DNA of 40,405 nt from Conidiobolus incongruus B7586 (GCA_000697335.1 JNEM01016644.1:1-40405), one strand, 5' to 3'. Counted from the stretch's first letter, positions 11,655 to 24,158 are shown. The notes: generated from the letters alone by a model not told the origin. Made by a program: numbers and translations.

Positions 11655-13593
11655 ATTAAGTCAAATGCTTAGCACCTTAATATTAAATAATCTGTTAAAA
11701 TCTCAATGATAATATTGATATTGAAATTGATAGCTTATTATAAAATACAGTCTCAGCTGTAAAAATATTGTGAAAATAATTGATAAAATATTACAAGAAA
11801 AAGCTTAATCCTTTCATCAATTTTGAAGTCTCATCAAATATTAATATTAATAACCTAACAAAGTTTAATATAGATTAATTGCTTTGATATTTCCTGATTA
11901 AGTAATCAGATATATTTGTAAATTTAAAAAATTTGAAAAAAATGATTTCATGTATTGATTATAAACAATCATTGGTTAAATTTTAACTATTAGCCAATCA
12001 ATAAGTGTTGTTAATTGTTTTTTCTAATCTTATTATTCATGGATTTAACCAATCATAATCTGAAAGAAGGGGTAGTGTTATGGGAAAACCCTGGTTATAA
12101 TGATCAGGTACATTGGCTTTCCCGAAAATAAAAGCCTATTATGATTTGAGATGACATAATTTTGTCAATCATAAAAATGATATGATTTCTTTAAAAAACT
12201 TTAAATATAGATTTATGCATAAATTCCTTTGAATTCAATATAGTGAAGCATTTTACTCATGTAGAAATTTTTAATATAATCGTTTAATAAAATATCAAAC
12301 AAAATGAATTAGTTGTAGCATTTTTGAATTTTAGCACAAAATAGAAAATTAATCTGGATATAACCAGGGTAAATAATCATTCATACCTTCAAACATTAAA
12401 CAATTTTTAAAAGAGATATATAATATTGTTATAATTAACTTTAATATTATAAACCTATTTTGATTAATATAGTAAAATCAGCTCTATAAATTCATTCAAT
12501 TTTGACACTAATTTGTAGTCATAATTTTTTGAGCTGAAATTGAAGACTGTTGAATCATATGTGTACTAATAAAAATTTAAGTTCAAAAAGGAATATTTCA
12601 TGATATTACTCATCAATAAATTCTTTATAATGAAAATATAGTTTACAGTTTTATAATTGTGAGATATATTTTTGTACCATATTATCTATTATTATTATTA
12701 TATTCTATAACATTATTATTAATATCCTCAAAATAAAAATTGTAGACAAATTTCATTTGCAAATCAAACTAATAAATATTTGGTTTGTTTCAAAACTTGT
12801 ATTAGATAGAATATTAAACTTAAGCAATATAAAAGAATTATTTTTATTAAATATTATATTTTGGTTGATTTGATTAATAATAATTAATTTAAATATATAT
12901 TATAAACGATTTCATTTTGGAAATTTAATTTTAACAATTAAATCTTGGATCAATCAAACCAATATAATATTATAAAATGAAATTGTCTAATATACATTTG
13001 TATATAATAAAAATTCTTTTATATTTTCCAACAATTAGATTCTTCAATTAGAATATTATAATATTTATAACAATATCATTAAAATTTTTTAGTAAAACGA
13101 ATGTGATTAAATGGTTTGAAATAGCGTCCAAATTTGGTAATATTAAAAAGGTGAAAAAATGATATAATATTAATCAATATATTGAATTGTATATCAAATT
13201 GAATAATGGTTGTATTACATTATTTGCTTAGATTGCCGAATAGGCAATAATCTGTATCTGCTAATACATGTAGCCAACTATGCTAACATTTATTATATAA
13301 ATTATCGAAATTTTGAATTTAAGAATAAATTTAAAATAACTTGATTCAGATTAACCAAATTGATTTTGACAAGTTATCAAATTAATTTCGGAGCAATGTC
13401 TATCGTAGTAACAGATTCACAATTTCAATTAAAGACATATGAATTTTTAATAAATAATTAAATATGGATTTTATTGTTATACAAAAATTAATAAATAATA
13501 CAGAACGATAATTTTGATTGAAATTGGTTTTGATAATAAATAGGCTATGATTACAAGTTGTTTTTTCAAGTGTTAAATCATTGAGGTGTAATC
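11655..13593. other. AT-rich spacer with a GC-richer patch and an inverted repeat
   Basis: About 1.9 kb. Near 11960-12060 several CCAAT/ATTGG boxes lie upstream of the R3H gene and may be promoter elements. A GC-richer patch spans about 12060-12165. AACCCTGGTTATA near 12087 returns inverted (TATAACCAGGG) near 12359, about 270 bp away, which could mark a small decayed element. A short hairpin (ATTGCC/GGCAAT, 5-base loop) lies near 13233. No coding frame seen. Confidence 0.35.
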
Positions 13594-15469
13594 CTAGGGA
13601 TTAAACCTCTGCATTTGATCAACTACTTCGGCTAGTGGCAAATCCTGCGCAATGGGACTGCCTGGGAATTCAAAGGGATCCGAGTCGGTCATTAGAGAAT
13701 CATCCGTGAACAGACTGCGGAATGGTGATGATGCAAAATCATCTTGTTCTAAACTTTGAAGGTCTCGGAAACTTGAATTCCTCGATCTAGCTCTTAAATG
13801 AGATGTGAAGTTGTTGTAGTCTAGATTGGATTCATTGGTTAAGGGAGTAGTTTGAAACATCATCCCAGGCGAGCTTGGGAATGAAGATGGTCGAGATGAG
13901 AAATTACTAGTATTGGGAGATGAGATATCATATGATAACTGATCTTTCGATGTCGAATCTGAGTTGCATTTACTCAATGTAATGCGACATACTGGACATG
14001 AGTCGTGACTTTCGACCCAAAGTCTGAGGCATGATCTATATAATAATTAATTAGCAGTTGCTAAAACAAAATTTAAATTTAAGTATTACGAATGGAAGCA
14101 GTGATTGCAAGGTAATCGTTTTCCTTGAGTCATTTCTTCTCTACAGATTGGGCATGGATCTTGCAGCCGAGCAAGCTCATCTTTAGTAAGAGATGGAAAT
14201 CTATATAGTATAATTAATTATCACCCATGAAGCCTTGTGAATATCCTATTTACCTAGTGTCCATTTCATTCAATGCTTTTAGATAGTTTCTATATAAAAT
14301 GTATTTTCTTCTCAATGTTTTTAGTACAGATCTCACATTTAAGAATAGAACTGCATCAATCAAACTGAATGATAATCCTCTTATTAACTAAAATATTCAC
14401 ATTAATTTAACTATTACATATTATTCATAATAAAAATTAATTACAGCAACTTGAATATAGTGACTTAAAGTAGTTAAGAGAATAGCTGAATCTAAATAAA
14501 ATTCAGTCCTTCGAACCCAGATATCTTTATGCTCCCAATTTTCAACAGAATAAAGATCTTTCAAATGAATGCAATATTTGACTAAAGTTTGAACAGTTTC
14601 CAATATTAATGTGAGGCACTAAAAAATATTAGTTAATAACTTGTGAAACAATTAGAATTATTTTATGGAATACTTCAAAAGCAAGTAAGAATAACATCGA
14701 TTGGAAAGAGGATAGACAAAGAAAAGACCAAGTAATAGAAGCAATTAATATCACACATAAGAATGAGAAGGTACGAATATGAGTTGATCTCTTTGTTTCT
14801 GGAGAGTGAGTTAACTATATGAATAAAATTAGTTAAGATACTCCAGTAAAATTTATATTGCGGTTACATAATCAACGCGATCTCTACCACACATTCCGAA
14901 AAGTCTTAGAAAACCGATAACTGCAAACCAAGTAACCCATAAGTAGAGTTCATTCCAAGTAGGTTCCAAGATCGCTCCAATGAACACTACTTTAAAGAGT
15001 AAAAAATTTAAGAGTCGGTCATAAATAAACTAAATTTCAAAATTAGAAAAAAAATAGTCAAAAAGAGTATTGAATAAATCGAAATTACTTGACTCTCAAT
15101 ATCTCTCAACTGACCGAAAAAGATTTTAATCATAACAGTCCCCCAAAAGTAAAGACTACAAAAACCTAAATTAATAAATACCTAAATCAATTGTTAAGTA
15201 ATTAAACACATTTAAAAAAATGAGAAATTTACAAGTAGAGAAATATTATCCCTAGTTTTCAAATATGATTCTGTCATTTCAATCACTTTGTTGATATAAT
15301 ATGTGAGAAAATTAGATTGTGATGGATTTTGAACAGGGTTTAACTCGTCAACCATAGGAATAAAGTTGCTATCGATAGGGACGACGTGTTTAGAGAGGTA
15401 AACAACGGTCACCGACGATATGAGTATTGATAAGAATAAATATCGAGAAAAGTCACACGAAGAGGCCAT
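13594..15469 (-). CDS. gp78/AMFR-like membrane RING-H2 E3 ubiquitin ligase
   Basis: ER membrane E3 ligase of the gp78/AMFR and Hrd1 type, expected to act in ER-associated degradation. Eight exons on the minus strand: 15469-15233, 15181-15089, 15029-14868, 14814-14674, 14618-14451, 14387-14254, 14200-14090, 14035-13594; introns 51-63 bp; 495 residues. Residues 1-300 hold several hydrophobic segments. The RING-H2 finger starts DPCPICREE (C328, C331), then LPCNHCFHSSCLRLW and SCPVCR, giving C343, H345, H348, C351, C362, C365, a gp78-like C3H2C3 layout. The tail is Ser/Asn-rich and ends in LAEVVDQMQRFNP, which resembles only the start of a CUE domain. It may share substrates with the OTU1 gene of the same window, but that is family knowledge, not linkage evidence. 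Confidence 0.85.
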
Positions 15470-15623
15470 AGTTGAAGACCTTTGAATATTTATTAGACAA
15501 GTCTAAATGGAACTATAAAAAACGTTAAAAAATTTATTGCAAGGATTAAGAATTTCAGTTTATTTATACCTTCACATTATTTTAATTAATCCTTAAAATA
15601 GATAATTAAATTTCTTGTGCTTA

Positions 15624-15650
15624 TTGATTGGCCAAATTGGTTGATATTGG
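15624..15650 (-). promoter_or_regulatory. Cluster of three CCAAT boxes upstream of the RING ligase gene
   Basis: On the plus strand GATTGG, AATTGG and TATTGG follow each other at 10-11 bp spacing, so the minus (gene) strand has three CCAAT boxes about 155-180 bp upstream of the start codon. This is the usual place for NF-Y/HAP binding. Chance occurrence is possible in AT-rich DNA. Confidence 0.4.
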
Positions 15651-18523
15651 TTAAATTTGATTCAAAAAATGGGTGATCAAACTATTTTTCAACATTTATC
15701 CAAAGAAGACTACTAGATCTTAATAACTATTAATAGTGTATAATTTTTCGAGATATTCAATATTATAGAATAAAATACTTTTTAAAGGTATTTTATCTTT
15801 GTTATCTAAAAATCATGAAATTTACCGAACCCTACTTTATCCATATAAATTAAAATTTCATTAATATAATATAATTAAATAAATGGATAACTTCGAAGGT
15901 CGGATGACTTGAATAACATAGGTCAAATTAACCACATTTCGATTCAAGAATATTACTCAAATGCTACCATATTTAATAAAAAATATGAATTGATTCAGCG
16001 TAAAAGAAATATGACCAATTATTACTATATAAGCTAATGAAGTTACAATTCTCAAAGTATTCTAAACTTTATTTTTCTCCAAATTTTGCCAAGATGAATT
16101 TTGACAAAGATTTTTTTAAAATCTCTCAATTTACGCCAAAATTTTTTAACTGATTGTTTGTGTGAATTATTATGCTTGGTATTAGAATTATATTTAAAAT
16201 CGCATGATATTTAAACAAATATATATTGTTTTTAGTGAATAGCGTATCAAACATGTTCATTGAAATTATATATACCTATAATTACATATCCATATTTTTG
16301 GTATGATTAAAATAGTAGATATCACAATATAAGGAGTATAAAATGTTCAGATCAAACATATACAGACTAAACTAAATATCACGTACCAATATTTTAAATC
16401 AGTAAATTTAATCTTTTTTGTTCTCAATTGAGTCAAATAGATTTTTACTTTGCCAAATATAGTATTAATATTTTATTCATTACTATAACAAAAATGTAGA
16501 AATAAGGAAGATACCTAGTTACCAAATGAAAAAAAACTTATATTTTATTATATATGACTATGCATAGAATAAACTATTAATAGCAATTTTGATCAAGATC
16601 CTAAGAACCCTTAAAAATTTATTTGTGTATGATTTAATAAATGGATAACTAAATTAATCCGCAAATACAGTTCTAAATCATTTGAATTATCAGGTGAAAT
16701 GGAGCATATATTTTTGAATTTTGCCTAATTTATTATTAAGAATAAATTACAAAATAAACCTGAAAAAATAGTTTTATTAAACTGTGAATTTTTATCTTTA
16801 GAAATTTCGAATATATCTGGAATTGATATGATGCAATTATTATGATTTCATTATCTTTTTATATATGTTTTGATATTATAGAAACAAATTACCAAAAAAG
16901 TTAAATATAAATTAATTTAATTATATCACTAATAAAGAATATACATAATCTATCTGAATTGGTATTACTTCAAAATATTGATAAATATTGTGATAGGTGT
17001 CAATTAGAATATATTTTAAAATCAATCTATATAATATTTTATTTTGATGTTTTATCTCCATTACCACAATAAAAGTGTAATAGTTGGACTAATAACAAGT
17101 AAATATTCATTAATCTTCAAAAATTATAAATTGAATTTATTTCAAGCCATTTTTTAGATTTTAATATAATTTATCATATATATATATACATCTCAATATA
17201 TTTTAGACATTGTCAGTTTTATAATTATCACTTGATATTTTAAAAAACTCAATATTAAAATATTAAACGATAAACTCAAAACCAATTCTATATAAATATC
17301 ATCTGATCTTTTAATAAATTCAATTAAATCGAAACAATAAAATAAAATCATATGATTTTTTAGGGATGAAAATAATATAGTTATTTGATATTAAATTATT
17401 CTATTATTTAGGAATAATTCAATAGAATTCATAGAACTGTTGACAATATTTAATAATAATAGATATAATATTGATGACTTATTAACATATATACAGTTAA
17501 CATTAAAATTATATAATAAAAATTCAATAATTTTTGATTACACGGAAACTTTATAATATTGATAACTTTGTTATAATTACAATCATTAAAATATCAGAAT
17601 TGATAATATCATATATTATTTCTAGTGAGCATTAGACTTCTTTTTAGAAATCTAAGGTTAATATTTATTTGATATATAAAATTGTTTAAAATTTCAGTGT
17701 AGTTATTTATCAAAACCAAATATATTCATATCAGTTCTATTTTATATAGATACAAATTGTATACCAAATATCAAATCAATTAAGAAATTTTTTATGATAT
17801 TGCCACTTTATAACCTCTATATTAAAATAAAATTAAATATTTTATAATATTAATCCTAGAATTTGTAATGATTCAATATTGCGAGAAAATGATAAAAGTC
17901 ATTTTTGATTACATGCTAAATTTTCATTACCACTTGATATAATTTGAATATCAAGAGAGTTGAAATTTATTAATTTACTAAATCCACGTTGAGTTTATGA
18001 TAATGCCATATATTCTTGATATTTTAATATTCATTTATTTAATATAATTTCTTAAACTTAAAAATTTTTTAATATAATTTTTGTTTTTTAATCAAGTTAT
18101 TTAGGAATTTTTATCATATTATTTAATTGAATTTTTAATATATTTAAAATTTTATAAAAATAATTATTGAAATTTTAAAAATGATTTCATATTTGGTATA
18201 TTTCACAATTATTATAATCTGGTTAATTTTCAATTGTAAATATATTATAGTAAAAAATTGAATTTAATAAATGTATTTTATTACATTAAATATAAAAATT
18301 TGAATATTAATTTGGATGTATCAAAGTTATAAATCCTCATTAATCTAATGATATATCAATTTCACTACTTTAAAATATAATTTTAGCCAAATTAAAATGG
18401 TAAATATTAAAATTATATTATTATATTAATATTTCGATAAATATTCAATATTTAAAATGAAAAAAAATGTAAATTTATTATTAAAATGAAACAAATAATG
18501 AATAATAAATAAATATTAAAAAA
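15651..18523. other. Long AT-rich gene desert
   Basis: About 2.9 kb with no supported gene. A TATATAAGC near 16026 precedes a very short frame (ATG at about 16094, 19 codons) that I do not support. A TA-rich simple repeat is present around 17178-17190. Confidence 0.5.
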
Positions 18524-19744
18524 TTAATCTCGATTATTCAATATACCTGATCGTCTAGTGGAAGAATCGAGTGCATTAAACTTGGATAAGAATATGAAGT
18601 TGTTAAGTTCTTGCGCACGGACATCCTCTACACTCAATCCATTCATTCTGATATGAGATTCGGGGATGGGGTTAGGGAATCTTAAGACATCGTTGCGATT
18701 ACGCTCCAAAGCATCCACGAATCCTGGCATTCTTCTGAAATTGGCAACTGACTGAATTGGATTGTTACGACTAAATGTGAATTGATTGTTTTGACTGGTA
18801 GCATTGGTAGTCAATCTGGATTGTGTCTGGTCGCTTGTAGATATAGTGTTAGTATTTGCAGCGCTTTCAATTGCTAAAGTTGTAGCTCTTGAAGCTCCTG
18901 ACCATCTATTATATCTGTAACAATAGCCATTCGCTGTGGTACTCATTGCTCTGCGTACTTGGACATTAAATGGTACTAATGTGTTACTGAGTGATGCTCC
19001 TCCCCCATTATAGGTACCAGCAAGACTTGGATTTCTTTGTTGCCATTCATACCAAATAAGATCAACGAATGCATGATGCATGTAGAATAAAGGATCATTA
19101 GTAGAGTACATTTGGGACATATCACCACCAATATTGACGTGAGGTAATGCGTGAGGTGATCCTTCGAGTGCTCTGCGGAATTGATCATAACTCTGGCGAT
19201 TAGTATTTAATAAATTCTCAATCATAGCTGGAGAGTACCATGAACCAATTCTGCTTCCTCCATTGAATTGCCTTTGCAAACATCTGGTACTTGGAATTCG
19301 CACTCTCCAACCTGCAAACGTTCCAGTAGTCACACAGCGGGTACCACTTGCACCATTTCCACCAAAATAGCTATTAGTAAAGATTATACTCCTCTCTGGA
19401 GCTTGAGAATCTCTTGACCAATCCCAGTAAGGTAAGACGATTCTTGAATCGACACGCTTCAAAGCACGTTCGAATTGGTCGAGAAAATAACGATGCCATG
19501 GTAAGAAAGCAGCTACACCATGAGCTTGAGCTCTGTAATTATAGTGAGTGCGAGTGAAATTATTGTAAATACTGTTGACGGCGTTATTATTGTACAAAAC
19601 TCTAATAGCATTGAAGAATCTAGTCCTTTCAGTTGATGAAAGCTCTCGAATTTCTCTTCTTGTAACCGGGTTGGTACACTGTCCAGAGACAGCAATGAAT
19701 AAATTTAAATAAACAACGAGTTGAGGGATTAAAGTTGACCACAT
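18524..19744 (-). CDS. Secreted tyrosinase (type-3 copper oxidase), intact
   Basis: Oxidises monophenols and o-diphenols to quinones, the entry to melanin-type pigments. One uninterrupted frame of 406 residues, intronless unlike most neighbours. Residues 1-21 are a signal peptide (hydrophobic VVYLNLFIAVSG), so the enzyme is probably secreted or cell-wall bound. CuA ligands: H67, H75 and H84 within AHGVAAFLPWHRYFLDQFE, an exact match to the family pattern. CuB ligands: H198 and H202 (HALPH) and H224 in DPLFYMHHAFVD. W107/D108 sit in the conserved PYWDW. Cys 23, 137 and 155 may form disulfides. The length fits short fungal tyrosinases without the large C-terminal cap, so the C-terminal extension after about residue 260 is not a typical shielding domain. 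It is the likely parent of the two broken copies nearby. Confidence 0.93.
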   Translation of the reverse strand: MWSTLIPQLVVYLNLFIAVSGQCTNPVTRREIRELSSTERTRFFNAIRVLYNNNAVNSIYNNFTRTHYNYRAQAHGVAAFLPWHRYFLDQFERALKRVDSRIVLPYWDWSRDSQAPERSIIFTNSYFGGNGASGTRCVTTGTFAGWRVRIPSTRCLQRQFNGGSRIGSWYSPAMIENLLNTNRQSYDQFRRALEGSPHALPHVNIGGDMSQMYSTNDPLFYMHHAFVDLIWYEWQQRNPSLAGTYNGGGASLSNTLVPFNVQVRRAMSTTANGYCYRYNRWSGASRATTLAIESAANTNTISTSDQTQSRLTTNATSQNNQFTFSRNNPIQSVANFRRMPGFVDALERNRNDVLRFPNPIPESHIRMNGLSVEDVRAQELNNFIFLSKFNALDSSTRRSGILNNRD

Positions 19745-19804
19745 ATTTAGATTAAAATAGATTAATATGATTCAATGATAATAAATTTTTTTTAAGTTTA
19801 CCAG

Positions 19805-19814
19805 CTTTTATATA
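19805..19814 (-). promoter_or_regulatory. TATA box of the tyrosinase gene
   Basis: TATATAAAAG on the minus strand, 61 bp upstream of the start codon. I see no equivalent at the corresponding place of the pseudogene copy. Confidence 0.55.
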
Positions 19815-21110
19815 CTTTAAACTACGAATATTCAATAACTTTTTTATAATTAATATTTTATCAACTCCTTACTATGTATCACCAATGCTTTCATCAGAAA
19901 AGTAAGTTAGTAACTCAATAACAATATGTTATAAAATTTTCAAATCATACTATTTTTCAATATTAAAAATTTGAAACTTTCTCCAATATGCAGTTTTAGG
20001 AAATTGCCAAAATATAGATTACAATTGAAACAAATAATTATGAAATTTAAAAGGGAAGTTATGCAAATTGGATAATCCCAAGTTCCTGACACAAGATCAA
20101 AAAATATTGTTTCATATACTAATGTATGATATATGAAAAGATTAATAAAAAATTATGTAATTAGTTTATTTGTGATGGGTTTTAATATTATCATTTGTTT
20201 AGAGAAAAATTAATTTAGCAAAATTACCTCTAAACAATTTGATAATTTAAATTTATTTAATAATATTAAATAATTAAATTTAATTCTCCAAAAAATAGTT
20301 CCAAATGAAGCATAATTCATATTTTATAAATTATATCATATCATTGATTTTGTATTGAATTTAAAAATTTTATCAAATATTTAACTTTTAAATTCTAGAT
20401 TTCATATTTATTACTTAAAAAAATTTAATTAAAAATAAAAAAAAATGTTTCTTATATTAAAATATATTTATAATATTAAATTTTTAAAATTAAAATTTTT
20501 AATAAAAAATTAATTATAAATTTATATTTAAATTATTATTTAATATATTAAATTCAAAAATTATTAATCATATTTTGATTTAAAAATGGTTTTTAATTAT
20601 TATATTCATAAGTGAAAATTTTATCCAATATAATAATTTAAATCTGTTATATACAAACATTTATTATATATCTGAATTATTATTCAATATAAAACATCAT
20701 TTTATTGAAAAATTTCATATTAATTATTTTAAAATCATATTCATTACAAATCAGAAAATTGATAATTGATATATATATATATATAATATTTTAACTTAAA
20801 TTTCTTTATTTTTTTAAAAAAATATAAACATGTTTTCCTTTTAATTGGTTTTACCAAATAAATTTCTAATAGTTTATAATATTGTAAAAATTTTTTATAA
20901 GAAAAAAAAATAAAATATCATATTTCAAATTATTGCACTTTTATAATAATAATAATCATTAAATTATATATTATAAATTGATTATCATATTTATATGTAA
21001 TAATAATTATATTATATTACAATTATTTTAATTAAAAATTTATATTTAATATAAATAAATTATGATAAATCAATTTATAAATATTAAAAATTTAATGATG
21101 ATTTAATGTA
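19815..21110. other. AT-rich spacer with blocks shared with the tyrosinase pseudogene
   Basis: Mostly very AT-rich. Two blocks upstream of the intact gene, around 19985-20012 (TATGCAGTTTTAGGAAATTG) and 20200-20235 (AGCAAAATTACCTCT), recur upstream of the pseudogene at about 22546-22572 and 22800-22825. They show that the duplicated unit includes at least about 500 bp of upstream DNA. A TA repeat lies at about 20770-20785. Confidence 0.55.
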
Positions 21111-21111
21111 T

Positions 21112-22308
21112 CAGATCATCTGATAGGAGTATAGAATATTTTGATTTTTAACGTGAACATCAAATTATTAAATTCTCTGGCATGTACAACTTATTCATTC
21201 AATCCCCTTATTCGAATAAAAGATTTTGGGATAGGATTTGGGAAATTTAAGGAACCGTTTTTTACGCTCTAAAGGTTCATGGAATCCAGCCATTCTTCTG
21301 AAATTCGTAACAGATTGAACTGGATGGGCTCTGATATATATATGAGCTGATTGCTTTGACCAGCAGAACTAGCAGCCACTTTTGGTTGTGTTCCGTCAGA
21401 TTTAGTTAGTCAACTATTATATGCAACGCTTGCAGATAATATGTTTGCAGCTCTTGAAGTTCCTGACCATTTATTATATCTGTAACAATAGCCATTCGCT
21501 GTGGTACTCATTGCTCTGCGTACTTGGACATTAAATGGTACTAATGTGTTACTGAGTGATGCTCCTCCCCCATTATAGGTACCAGCAAGACTTGGATTTC
21601 TTTGTTGCCATTCATACCAAATAAGATCAACGAATGCGTGATGCATGTAGAATAAAGGATCATTAGTAGAGTACATTTGGGACATATCACCACCAATATT
21701 GACGTGAGGTAATGCGTGAGGTGATCCTTCGAGTGCTCTACGAAATCGACTATAGCTCTGACAATTAGTATTTAATAAATTCTCAATCATAGCTGGAGAG
21801 TACCATGAACCAATTCTGCTTCCTCCATTGAATTACCTTTGCAAACATCTGGTACTTGGAATTCGCACTCTCCAACCTGCAAACGTTCCAGTAGTCACAC
21901 AGCGGGTACCACTTGCACCATTTCCACCAAAATAGCTATTAGTAAAGATTATACTCCTCTCTGGAGCTTGAGAATCTCTTGACCAATCCCAGTAAGGTAA
22001 GACGATTCTTGAATCGACACGCTTCAAAGCACGTTCGAATTGGTCGAGAAAATAACGATGCCATGGTAAGAAAGCAGCTACACCATGAGCTTGAGCTCTG
22101 TAATTATAGTGAGTGCGAGTGAAATTATTTTAAATATTGTTGGCAGCATTACTACTATCCAAGACTCCAATAGCATTTTAAAAAGAAGTTCATTTGGCTG
22201 CTCAAGAGTCTCGAATTTCTCTTCTTGTAGCCGAGTTGGTGCATTCTCCAGAAACAGCAATGAATAAATTTAAATAAACATTCAGCTGAGGGATTAAAGT
22301 TGATCACA
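21112..22308 (-). pseudogene. Tyrosinase pseudogene, tandem copy of the intact gene
   Basis: Same strand as the intact tyrosinase and offset by about 2.56 kb. The second codon (Trp in the intact gene) is a stop, several more stops lie in the first 60 codons and another (Gln159 to stop) further in, and the C-terminal part is shifted and degraded. The central part, about 21471-22129, keeps all copper-ligand codons and differs from the intact gene at only about 10 of roughly 656 bases, while both flanks are clearly less similar. This patchwork suggests recent gene conversion of an old dead copy by the live gene. The differences in the core cluster at 21740-21763 (eight of them), which would separate two conversion tracts. 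Confidence 0.9.
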
Positions 22309-23380
22309 TAATTTTAAAAAATTATTCATGATTTAATAATTATACTAAATATCTGCTATTCACTATATTGCACATAATTCACATTATCAATATCCAACAC
22401 TGTTTTTCAAGTATGTTTGTGACCCCTTAACATATATCAAAAAAGATTATATTTCAATAAAAGTATATCAAGGTCTCTAAACACGATGACATTCAATTTT
22501 CAAATTGAACATATTTCAATATTGACATTTTGAAACATACCCCACTATGCAGTTTTAGGAAATTGGCAAAATATTGAAGAAATTTGAAATGGAATTGAAG
22601 AAACCTTAATTATGATATTTAGGGGATTTGATACTGTATAAATAAAATATAAACTTTTTAACCACAATTCATAGAGTTGAATTCAAAACAAATACTGTTT
22701 TTTAATATATTTACAATCTTAGAGTTCCAATAAAATTAATAAAACTAATTTTATTTACCAATTAGTTTAAAATTATAAATATTTATATATTTTTAGAAAA
22801 CATTAGCAAAATTGCCTCTTATTTTGTTTTTCATCCAAAAATTTAGTTTTAAAATTTGTAAATAATTGAATTATACAATAGATAATTTTTTTAAATATTG
22901 AAAAAATTCAAACTAGAGTTATTACAAATTTATAACCAATCATTTACATGTGCATATTTTTCAGTAAACCTTAGTATTATTTCTTACATAATTTTTAATA
23001 ATACAATAAAAATGATGTTAATTGGTTTTTGATTTAAAGAATTTTAAAATAAGTAGAGATAATAATATATTTAATATTTAATGATAGATATAACATTCAA
23101 TTTTTTCTATTAAAATTATTTTTTGAATATTTATCTCAATTTATAATTTATTTTTCAATAGTCAATTAAATATAATTCCAACCAATTTTGATATTATAAA
23201 ATTATTTAATAGAAATTTTAGTTATTTAAATTTATGTAAATTCAGGACTAGATGGACCATATATCATTAGTATTAAGTGACCTCAACTCTCAAGATTTCC
23301 TTGTGTAGCTATCGCTTAATTTAATATTCATTTATATTTAATGGTTGAAATTTCAATAGCGTTTTTAAATTCATATCATA
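22309..23380. other. AT-rich spacer, duplicated upstream blocks
   Basis: Contains the counterparts of the upstream blocks of the intact tyrosinase gene at about 22546-22572 and 22800-22825. From about 22850 on I see nothing beyond AT-rich sequence. Confidence 0.5.
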
Positions 23381-23404
23381 TTGAATTTAATTAAATTATT
23401 TATT

Positions 23405-23635
23405 AGTGTTGTATTTCAAAAACACCCGCGGGTCTCAATTCGATGGCTAAGTACATATTACGTCCCATTTATAGTGGCTTTGTTGGCCCATAATCAAACG
23501 GTGTTCTTTAGTTCCTATCCAAGCCTATGTCACTCACTGAATGAATTATTTAAGCCCAGAAGTGATAAGGATAGAAAGGAATTCTATTTTTTCTGTATAT
23601 TCTGCTACAACGTCTCAACAGAAAGTAAGCTTTAA
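23405..23635 (+). pseudogene. Orphan coding-like fragment, possible membrane protein remnant
   Basis: A 230-bp island with normal GC content in a very AT-rich region. It keeps one open frame reading RWLSTYYVPFIVALLAHNQ and later HSLNELFKPRSDKDR. One hydrophobic segment of about 20 residues is followed by a charged stretch and a Cys/Phe-rich end. There is no ATG at its head, so it is probably an exon or remnant of a larger gene. The layout is loosely like the end of a seven-helix receptor, but I do not recognise the family. Confidence 0.3.
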
Positions 23636-23639
23636 AACT

Positions 23640-24158
23640 TACAGAATTAATAAATAATTTATCAAATCGTAATACGAGTACTTTTCTAATAACTATTTTT
23701 ATTGAAAAAAACTTATTTTAAATTACTACTCTAGTGAAAATATTATAAATCTCATAACTCCATAATATCTTCATTTTAAAATTTTTTTTTCAAAAAATTA
23801 TAAAAATGAACAGGAAATTGAATTATATATCGAATTTTTATATGTTTTAAATATTTTGTATTTGTAATATTGTAAATTAAATTTTATTCATTATATAATA
23901 GTTATTTTATAAATTTAAGTTATATTGGTGATTAAAAAAAATAATTATTTATTTCTTTTTTTTATATTCATATTAATTGTAAATGATTTTAATAAATTAT
24001 TACTTTTATTTCATATTTTAAATATTTTTCATTTAATTCAATAAATACAGACATTGATTAATTAGTATTAATAATAATAGTAAAATTTATATATTCTATA
24101 ACAATTCCTATAATATTTTAATTTCTTCTATGTATTATTACTTTGTAATTTAAATAAT
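23640..24158. other. AT-rich spacer
   Basis: About 520 bp with no frame, repeat or signal that I can support. Confidence 0.5.

Noticed and set aside
13233-13249. Short hairpin ATTGCC-GAATA-GGCAAT as terminator or small RNA
   Set aside because: Six-base stem in AT-rich DNA over 300 bp past the nearest stop codon; easily chance.
16094-16153. Nineteen-codon frame after a TATATAAGC box
   Set aside because: Too short, no second exon found, no sequence character beyond chance.
15651-18523. Centromere-like AT desert
   Set aside because: AT content alone is shared by all long spacers here; no repeat array or other centromere sign.
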